Below are positions 57,296-64,000 of a stretch of 64,000 nt of DNA, in pieces. The stretch comes from Anthonomus grandis grandis (taxonomy: Eukaryota; Arthropoda; Insecta; Coleoptera; Curculionidae): NCBI RefSeq assembly GCF_022605725.1, contig NC_065555.1:12910938-12974937 (forward strand). Direction: 5' to 3'. Every line of letters begins with the position of its first letter. Positions within the stretch are counted from its first letter, which is position 1. The notes under the pieces were generated by a model. The model had not been told where the DNA came from and made no database searches. It was given only the letters and a program-made list of their open reading frames with translations. Position numbers and translations under genes: made by a program.

Positions 57296-57465
57296 TCCAA
57301 ACACCAGTAATTAATATAATATGTAAGTTATGCTTTGAACAAAAGGACTATATTTTACTTCCTTACCTCAAAGTTACAATCAATCGTTCTTCAGGTGATT
57401 TGTGTCGCGAAAGTTACTGTATTTAATCACCTCAATACAAATTCGTATCCAATGTGCGACCGGCC
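55765..57465 (-). pseudogene. PIF/Harbinger transposase, spliced, damaged
   Basis: Upstream exon: the minus strand at 57367-57398 encodes S-P-E-E-R-L-I-V-T-L plus AG before donor GTAAGG. The acceptor AG at 56609-56608 continues with A-TAC-CTA, so the join reads ...T-L-R-Y-L-A-K-G-P-S-F-K-T-L-G-Y-S-F, exactly the family pattern. The main exon has R-F-P-N-C-S-G-S-I-D-G-K-H-I-R-I (catalytic Asp), A-V-V-D-A-N-Y-R-F, G-A-Y-G-K-E-S-D-G-G, V-G-D-E-A-Y-P-L (acidic block), N-K-R-L-T-N-A-R-Q-V-V-E-C-A and C-I-C-L-L-H-N-V-I. Defects: a stop and shift near 56155-56160, stops after V-V-E-C-A-L-G with local deletion, a 1-nt shift before S-P-E-E-R, and too little space for the usual N-terminus before the terminal repeat. 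Confidence 0.8.
56608..56642. promoter_or_regulatory. Back-to-back 3' splice sites on opposite strands
   Basis: The plus strand ends TTTTATTTTATTTTTCAG before MADF exon 2. The minus strand of the same short interval ends TTATCTTTTATTACAG before the transposase exon. The two acceptors are separated by only 31 bp (56610-56640). Element 2 has the corresponding arrangement at 59256-59282. Both joins restore the expected protein sequence in element 1, which is the main support. Confidence 0.65.
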
Positions 57466-57619
57466 TAAGGCTACTCTCACAGTGGATGCAAGTCTACAAG
57501 CGAATAATATTACGCGCGAACACGCACGAATACGCGCGATCCATCCTGACTGGTTCATTGCTTCACTGCTGGACAAATTGTAGGTTGTTCTTGCTGATTT
57601 ATATGTTTATTTGACAAAA

Positions 57620-59840
57620 ATGAATACAGAAAAATTAATAGAACGCGTGTGAGTAAGAAAATGCCTTTGGAATTAGCGAGAATCAAATTACCACCACCGT
57701 GATGTACAAAGGTACCTTTGGAAGGACGTTTCTGAAGAAACAAACGTTTCAGGTACGTACTCTTTAAATTTTGTGTATTAACAAATTACTATTTTTACTA
57801 AAATACTAAATAAACTTAGCGGTTACGCACAAAATACGATTTTAATGTATCGCGGACTGTGTAACCTAGCTTTCGAGTTCTGTTTTCACCCAGAGTTCCA
57901 AATCTTCTAGTTTTTTGATTATCTAGTTCCACATTCATATTTGTAATACCTTCTTTATCAATAATTACGTTGTGAAGCAAACAAATACATTTAATAATTA
58001 CATCTGCTCGTTCTGGAGTAGATTCAATAGCCTTCGGTAAAAATCTCCATTTACTAACCATAATTCCAAATGATCATTCTACCACTTGTCGTGTATTTAA
58101 TAAACGCCTATTAAATATTTCTTCTTCGGGTCCCAAATTTCTTTGTTGGTAAGAACGCATTAAATACGGTGTTAACGGGTACACTTTATCTACCAATATA
58201 ACATGAGGTATGTGATTGTCAGTTCCTGGCAATGCTTTACCTACATTGATATTAAGGTGCCATTTTCTAGTTATCTCGATAAATTCGAATTAATAAAAGT
58301 TTCACCATCACTTTCCTTGCTGTAAGCTCCAGTATTTATACAAATAAATTTGTCAAAATCGTTTTTACTTTCTACCGACTTTATTTAAAAAAACATCGGA
58401 AAACTAAAAACAATTTTTCATTGCCACTTTTTATATTCTCAACATGACGCAAAAAAAAAATTATCATCATCAACTTTATTTTTTTTTTATTGGCACCATA
58501 TTGGATTTTTTCATTTCTAAGAAGTATTTTTAATTGCCTTTAAAATGAGGTATCGCACTTGCATGACCGATTACTCCTTCTAGTGCTTCCCATAAGAACT
58601 CCAGGAGTGCAAGAGAGAAAGATAGATCAATGGGACTTCCAAATGAAATTGATTTTATATAAACTGAAGCTATAAAATACTCTGTATATGATATAGTTTT
58701 TTTTTTAAACCAATTCAATGAAGTGCGATACCTCATTTTAAAGGCAATTAAAAATACTTTTTAAATATGAGAAAATCCAATATGACGCCCATACGAAAAA
58801 ATAAAAAGTGGCAATGAAAAAATGTTTTTAGTTTTTCGATATCTCTTTAAATAAAGTCAGTAGAAGGTAAAAATGATTTTAACAAATGTTGTTTTTTTTT
58901 TGGATATCTCCGGAAGTATTGGTAATTTGAAAATTTTTTAAACGTCATTTTATTAAGCTCCCAATTGCGCAACTTTGCCTCCATTAAACCGACCTCGTAG
59001 CTCTTATGGTTTCCGAGATCCCAATGGTCATCCTCAAATTTGGGACACCCTGTACATCCCACACAATTTGGAAATCTCCATTTCCTCCAAAATTGGTGGA
59101 AAATAACTGCTTCATTAGATGGGAAAGGCATATGAGCTTCATGAAGGCAATCCCAAATTACTTTACATGTTTCATGTACAATTTTGCCTACAGTAGTATT
59201 TCCAATTCTAAAAGAAAACCCCAAAGGCATAAACGAAGATCCCGTTTCCAAATGCCTAAAAAAAATTTAATTTCTTTTGCAGTTGACGAGTTGAAAAAAC
59301 GATGGAGAAACAGGCAGTGTTCCTGATGGCGCCCATTGCACTACGGAAGCAGAATCAGAAGCGCCAGATTATGAAATTGACGATTCACAAAATTCAGAAA
59401 AGGCTGGTATACTGAATCAAAAATCTTTTGATAACCCAAAACCTAAAGTTAAAAAAGTTAAGAGTATGAATATTGATGAAAAACTTTTAGAAATCGAGGA
59501 AAGAAAATTAAAGTATTTTGAAGACAATGGAAGAGATGATGATTATCAATTCCTATTGAGCCTTTTGCCTTACTTAAAGGCTGTACCTGTATCAAGAAAA
59601 TTAATTGTGAGATCATAGTTACAACAGGTCTTAATCAATGAACAAATATACACTTTGAGTCATTTGGTACCTGCACAAACACAGGGGAACAAGGTGCATC
59701 TGGAACGATCTCTAGAAATTCGCTTAGTGGATATTCAAGTTCTGCAGCAACCTCCTATTCAATCTGACCTACAGAGAGTGAGAGTGTCCTTACCTGAATA
59801 TTTCCAACAGTTTAATCTGACATACTCCAATACTTCGTAA
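57620..59840 (+). pseudogene. Harbinger 2 MADF-BESS accessory gene, broken
   Basis: Exon 1 (57620-57752) is 133 bp, the same length as in element 1. It reads M-N-T-E-K-L-I-E-R-V, stop, then R-K-C-L-W-N, ending TCAG/GTACGT. Exon 2 starts at 59283 after TTTCTTTTGCAG with V-D-E-L-K-K-R-W-R-N-R and a stop. It later has K-L-L-E-I-E-E-R-K-L-K-Y-F-E and Y-Q-F-L-L-S-L-L-P-Y-L-K (BESS), followed by further stops. Alignment to element 1 is clear in both exons, including the phase of the intron. At least four stops make it a pseudogene. Confidence 0.75.
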
Positions 59841-60050
59841 ATAAATTTTAATTTTAGTTAAATCCCTTTACTATTATACAGTAGTTGGTTAAGATTAAAA
59901 CATAACAAGAAATGTATTCTTGAGGAATATGTAATTTAAAAAATGGCTCATATAGTTTGCTGTTTTCATTCTTTGGGTTTCTTGAAAGTTAATTAAAAAA
60001 CTTACTTTAAAGTTACAGCCAACGTTCTTCTGGAGAAATTGGTTCACGAA
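57816..60050 (-). pseudogene. Harbinger 2 transposase, interrupted by a MITE
   Basis: The upstream exon on the minus strand ends at 60006 (E-P-I-S-P-E-E-R, one base lost, then A-V-T-L) before donor GTAAG. The main exon starts at 59255 with H-L-E-T-G-S-S-F-M-P-L-G-F-S-F and runs to W-R-F-P-N-C-V-G at about 59060. It is then cut by the MITE and a deletion that removed the first catalytic block. It resumes near 58350 with D-K-F-I-C-I-N-T-G-A-Y-S-K-E-S-D-G, then Y-P-L-T-P-Y-L-M-R-S-Y, V-V-E, a stop, S-F-G-I-M-V-S-K-W-R-F-L and C-I-C-L-L-H-N-V-I-I-D. The MADF exon 2 lies inside its intron (60005-59256) in antisense. Confidence 0.75.
58350..59052. mobile_element. Foldback MITE inserted in Harbinger 2 transposase
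   Basis: The right terminus at 59042-59052 is the reverse complement of CAGGGTGTCCC, followed by TA. Inside, long inverted segments pair: TTGCCTTTAAAATGAGGTAT near 58540 with ATACCTCATTTTAAAGGCAA near 58729, and an outer pair around GACTTTATTTAAA (58378) and TTTAAATAAAGTC (58847). About 180 bp of the right arm has no left partner, so the left end was lost together with transposase sequence. The CAGGGTG style suggests mariner-type mobilisation. It shares only the terminal bases with the MITE at 3261. Confidence 0.75.
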
Positions 60051-60423
60051 AATTACAATATTTTATTAGGCGGACTTTGATTATGTTTAATATGTAATTG
60101 AAAGTTATTCGAAAATAGCTAAAAAACTGCTTCTCGCTGCTTTTTCAGTCTTTCCAAATATGCTGAAATTCACCAAATTTCTTTCTTTTCTTGAGTAGTT
60201 TATTCCCCATACTTTTCTTTTTTTCTGCATTATTCGTTTTTTTAACAAACTATTTTCAAACAAGAAAAATTCGGTGCAAATATTTCTTGATACATTCTAT
60301 TCGCAATTTTTCATCGACGTCAAGTGTGCGAAATCAACGGACGATTACGCCCGAATTCAATTCGGACGGTTTCGCGCGTTTAATTAATCGCACGTATACG
60401 CATTCACTGTGAGAGTAGCCTAA

Positions 60424-61215
60424 ACCCACCATTAAGCTAGTATGTGTTGACTTTGATACAACAGAGAAAGACTCAGATAGGACGCAACACTTATAGAACC
60501 TGCTGGACTTTCACTGGAGGAAGTGATAGACCTTTTGGAGGTTTCTTTTGTACTTTGTAGCTTCTACTCTTAATTAATTTTTAGGACGAAGGGTTCCTAA
60601 TAGATTCGCGTTATCTCCAGTGGTGGATAACATTAACATGAAGTGATTCGAGTCTTGTCTAGCCGCAAAGAGTTCAAACAGATAGCGAGGGCATTGGTGC
60701 TTGCATACCCTACTCACAATTAAAACGCTTATTATATTTCAAACTGTTTTTAGCTGTGTAAACAGTTATTACATGCCCAAATTTACGTACATTGTACACA
60801 AAGCGAAATCTTGCATTTTGGACAATTATGGTTAAGTATTTATAATAGACTACAGGCCGGGCAAATAAGCGAGGTAAGCGGCTGTATCTCAGGATCTGAA
60901 TTTGTTTTATTGTTATAAAAGTATGAGAAAATTCTGGAAGTTATTTCTTAGTTTCGTATTTCACCGCTTGAGGTCGTAACTGAAAATTAAACAAGAAACA
61001 TTTATTTTTTTCAAAAACTTATATATTAACCTATACTTTTGATAATACTGTTAGAAACCCTGAAAGATTCTCTATCATTTTGGTTTAAGGCTCATTGGCT
61101 TACGAACGATAGTAGGGATAGGAGAAGGTATTGAAAGTGTAATCATTAAAATCGGTGTAAATTCTAAAAGCCGAGGCATGTTAAATCGAGTGACAGTCCC
61201 GTCTCACTTCCAATT
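60424..61215. other. Interval without recognised gene
   Basis: Scattered short frames only. A TACAGGCCGGGCAAATAAG at about 60851 looks like a mariner-type terminus but has no partner. No coding sequence assigned. Confidence 0.3.
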
Positions 61216-61219
61216 TGAA

Positions 61220-62165
61220 CTTTTGGAGTAAAATTAGAAAAACTAGAATTATTACAAATTGCGCCCTCCAGCTCTCTTATTAGGAACTGTAGAAGAACAG
61301 TGTGACGCCATAGACCAACAGCGAATGCTGCAAGCTCTAGCTCATTTTCGAATCGACCATCGATACACCGCAATAATTGGAAATATCTACGAAACAGCAA
61401 CAACTATGATACAAACGAATTCAAAATAGAAGGTGGTGTCCGGCAGGCTGACCCAATATCCCCAAAGTTATTCACAAATTTGCAGGAATACGTTTCAAAC
61501 AAATAAACTGGGTCAACACGGGCGTAAACATAATGAATCATTTAATATTTGCAGATGATATGGTTTTACTATCAGATAGCATATATGACAAAACTATATT
61601 GGAAACACTTCAACAAACTTCAAAAACAGCTGGATTGAAGACCAATATTTCAAACAGTCAATTTGTGATCAGTGGAAAAATGCTAAAAAAGTTTAGGTCT
61701 GGCATGAGTGGCATTTGGTAATTATAAAGATGTATTTAAATCGGAAATTCGCATAAGATTAAAAAGAAAATCATTTGACCAATGCGTTTTACCAGTGATG
61801 ACATATGGAGCAGAGATAATTACTTTAACTAAGAAAATTCTAAATAAAACACAACGCAGCGTACTATGGAGAGGTTAATGTTGAGCGTCAGTCTTAGGCA
61901 GTGTTGCAGATGTCATAATAAAAGACACTATATTGAAATAGAACTAGGCTGGACATATCACAAGGATGACAGATAATTGATGAGCCAGAAGCATTTTTAA
62001 TGGAGACCGAGAAATGAAACCTATGAAAGTAGAAGAGGCATGCTAATAAGATAAATCAATGATATAAAACGCATTATACTGAACTAGATGCAGTCGACGC
62101 AGCACCACTGTGAGTGGGACAGATTATGTTTAGCAGTGAATTGGGCTAATAATGATAATGATAAT
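61220..62165 (+). pseudogene. RTE/BovB-type LINE, RT to 3' tail
   Basis: Plus-strand blocks: C-D-A-I-D-Q-Q-R-M-L-Q-A-L, H-R-Y-T-A-I-I-G-N-I-Y, V-R-Q-A-D-P-I-S-P-K-L-F (the R-Q-G-D-P-I-S-P block, Gly to Ala), then the open frame at 61533 with H-L-I-F-A-D-D-M-V-L-L-S-D (catalytic Asp pair). Further, with shifts, come Q-C-V-L-P-V-M-T-Y-G-A-E-I, M-E-R-L-M-L-S-V-S-L and T-R-M-T-D-N. The 3' end is near 62165 at a (TAATGA)-like microsatellite, the usual RTE tail. The order and wording identify the RTE clade; the copy is 5'-truncated and full of lesions. Confidence 0.75.
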
Positions 62166-62169
62166 AGGA

Positions 62170-62745
62170 AGGCAGCCAGAATAAATAAGAAAAATGTGGA
62201 CCTCAACAGGGAAATAGAAAGCTTTATTAAAGGTTTACAGCAGAAAGGGTATCCAAGCAAACTAATAAAGACTATAGCTAACTATTAGGATCGAACCAAA
62301 AATTACAAGGAAAGACCTACAGCAACGGGAGTATCCTACAAGATTCAGTATATCAAGCGAACTTTAGAGTAAAATTGTCAGAAAGTTCAACATTAAGACT
62401 TCATAGGCAACTATACGAGCTTAGTATAGAAGACCAAGAATATCTATTGGACACCAAGTGATGTGAGGTGTCAAGACACAACTAGAAATTAGAACAAAGG
62501 AACATCGAAAGTGGACTTGAACAGGAGATGTTTCCAGATCAGGAATAGAAGAAGAAGTTTGGTCCAATGACCATAACTTACATTGAACAGCAGCCAAAAT
62601 TATGTGCAAGGAGCAAAATCGGAAAAGAAGATAGCTGGAAGCAAGTTATATCAGGAAAATTCAACGAATCTTTAGCCAGCCCAGTGTTGATATTCCCAAC
62701 ATCTGCAGACCTATTTCACACTGCAGGATCTAATGCACTTCCGAT
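62170..62745 (+). pseudogene. Second Penelope-like family: RT C-terminus and GIY-YIG
   Basis: It begins with L-N-R-E-I-E-S-F-I-K-G-L-Q-Q-K-G-Y-P, the block that follows the reverse transcriptase in PLEs. G-V-S-Y-K-I-Q-Y-I-K comes next. After stops, the endonuclease C-terminal part reads E-I-R-T-K-E-H-R-K-W-T, S-R-S-G-I-E-E-E-V-W-S-N-D-H-N-L-H, L-E-A-S-Y-I-R-K-I and Q-P-S-V-D-I-P-N-I. The beginning of the GIY-YIG core is deleted. This family differs from the PLE at 21.8-25.2 kb (R-V-K-E-H-N-Q-L, different C-terminus). It directly follows the RTE tail. Confidence 0.65.
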
Positions 62746-63214
62746 ATGACTGGACGTCACATACGTCCACACATTCCTCTAGTATAATAGCCTATAGAAT
62801 ATTTGTTGGTGTAAGCTTAAAAAAAATAATGAAAATTCATGTTTAGACTTTTAATTTTTTAATTACAGGATTGGGCTGGAAAAGATTTGGTTCAATCCTG
62901 AAGTTAAGATTCAATTATGAAATTATATGATACTAAAATATTTTTGATAAAACCTATTTAGCCAAGAGAATCTTGTGTCTTTATCAACGTTTTGTATTAT
63001 ATTTTTATCTTCTCTAGCGTATGCAGACCTATTGAAAATATAGCGATTTGTGTCAGACATAAAAAAACTTTAAAATTGTCAAGAAAATAGCATTAAGAAT
63101 ATTTTCCAAAAGCTTTTTTTTTCAATGAATAATTTTCCATTAATTTTTGTTTCAATTTATCCAAACACATTAGTTAGTGATCTTAGTCTTCTTAACAATG
63201 GTGTGAAATGCTTA

Positions 63215-63593
63215 TGTCCATATTTTCTTAAGATATTTACCTGATTTTTGTTTACTTAAACTTCATTATTACTGAAGAGGCTAATTCCAGTTCATTAGAA
63301 ATTAAAGTAATTCTATTAGATTCAATTTATAGTAGGTAATAAGGGAAATAATTCTAAATAGAAAAAAAAAATTTAAGAGATTATCACTTTTGACTACCAA
63401 GGAAAGGAAATGTTCATATTTTCTTCAAGTATTTGACATGATTACTATTGACTTTTGAATTTGTTATCATTAACAAGTGTAATTCCAGTTCATTTAAAAG
63501 TTTATTTAATTAAATCAGATTCAAATTGATAGAAGAAATAATTTGAATAGAAAACAGTCTAAATATTTTTTTAATTATCAATTCTGACTATTA
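63215..63593. repeat. Two diverged direct repeats of about 190 bp
   Basis: Unit 1 (63215-63405) and unit 2 (63411-63593) share TGT(T/C)CATATTTTCTT, then TAATTCCAGTTCATT, then AGATTCAA, AATAATT-GAATAGAAAA and TTATCA near the end. No coding content. The remainder of 62750-64000 outside this pair is AT-rich with nothing recognised. Confidence 0.6.
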
Positions 63594-64000
63594 AATGTTT
63601 GATCCATATATGAAAAACGTAGAACGGGCTGCAAACTTTCTTTTTTTTTTGAAATTAGTGAGTTTTTTTAGTAAGGACCAAATGCAGGGAAAATAATGAC
63701 TTAGGCATAACAATGGGTAAAACGAACGAATAAACAATTAGACGTTGAAGACAAAAACCTTACATTAAGATGCATGAGAAAGGGACTAAAACTGGATCTA
63801 CACAAACATTAAAATCACATGATTACAACACTATGATAATTGTTATGTCAACAAGAACTAAGAACAAAAGAACCGTATAAATTTTCAAAAGTTAGGGCGC
63901 CTGTAATTTGTAAAAATAGACTTTAATAAGTTGGCTACAGATGGCGGTACTAGAAATGATACTTATAAATAAAATATAAATGTTTTGACTCTTTAATATG

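Larger units (their letters stand above)
55315..57465. mobile_element. PIF/Harbinger element 1, complete ends
   Basis: A 2151-bp element bounded by TAA at 55312-55314 and 57466-57468. Termini are GGCCGGTCGCACA and its reverse complement. It carries an intact-looking spliced MADF/BESS accessory gene on the plus strand and a damaged transposase on the minus strand. The two genes have interlocked exons. The right TAA is also the left TAA of Harbinger element 2. Confidence 0.92.
57469..60420. mobile_element. PIF/Harbinger element 2, complete ends, with nested MITE
   Basis: A 2952-bp element bounded by TAA at 57466-57468 and 60421-60423. Termini are GGCTACTCTCACAGTG and its reverse complement. 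It is a different family from element 1 but has the same gene order and exon layout. It is enlarged by about 700 bp of a foldback MITE (58350-59052). Both genes are broken. CpG-rich subterminal sequence lies just inside each end. Confidence 0.92.

Noticed and set aside
61164..61403. Minus-strand 79-codon frame
   Set aside because: Overlaps the RTE reverse-transcriptase remnant on the plus strand, whose blocks are recognisable; it is a shadow.

Overview
This 64-kb window looks like AT-rich, gene-poor DNA from an arthropod nuclear genome, most likely an insect. A beetle is possible from the transposon mix, but that is inference. There are no operons, ribosome-binding sites or prokaryotic genes. 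Almost every recognisable coding stretch belongs to a transposable element, nearly all are broken, and they lie nested, inverted or side by side. No complete host gene is visible. Only three weak candidates for host exons or promoters stand out (13.4-13.8, 26.8 and 40.9-41.2 kb).

Layout. 0-8 kb: a decayed CXC-domain/SGCDTTS-type element protein, a perfectly bounded 737-bp foldback MITE, a minisatellite, and a complete but inactivated Tc1/mariner element (5487-7647, TA duplication). 10-16 kb: a PIF/Harbinger scrap, a LINE reverse transcriptase, an RTE endonuclease scrap, another Harbinger end, and the 3' half of a Ty1/copia element with its LTR. 18.7-21.8 kb: degenerate tandem Lys/Glu-rich coiled-coil repeats interrupted by a mariner 3' half. 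21.8-25.2 kb: two Penelope-like element (PLE) copies joined head to head, one with a hammerhead-ribozyme-like motif at its 3' end. 27-41 kb: very AT-rich degenerate tandem repeats. One array carries a motif identical to the 3' end of tRNA-Lys(CUU), and it is interrupted by an internally deleted LINE. 41-50 kb: large repeat units carrying the reverse complement of that motif (a tRNA-Lys primer-binding-site-like 17-mer), two of them paired with hammerhead-like motifs. They are interrupted by a mariner, LINEs and a complete-ended piggyBac (46141-48464, TTAA duplication). 52-55 kb: a jockey/CR1-like LINE. 55.3-60.4 kb: two different PIF/Harbinger elements abutting exactly at a shared TAA. 61-62.8 kb: an RTE-type LINE tail followed directly by a PLE tail.

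The most interesting structure is in the two Harbinger elements. In each, the accessory MADF/BESS gene (+ strand) and the transposase gene (- strand) appear reciprocally interlocked. The intron of each gene contains the terminal exon of the other on the opposite strand. The two 3' splice sites lie back to back, 33 bp apart (AG to AG: 31 bp) in the first element. The reading frame joins correctly across both inferred introns of the first element. The second most interesting set is the recurrent hammerhead-like cores (about nine sites) and tRNA-Lys-like PBS motifs (about nineteen sites), which suggest PLE or retrozyme-like ancestry for the repeats.

The ends of elements, target duplications and motif positions are read directly from the sequence. 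Family names rest on recognised protein motifs. No database search, folding or transcript data were available.
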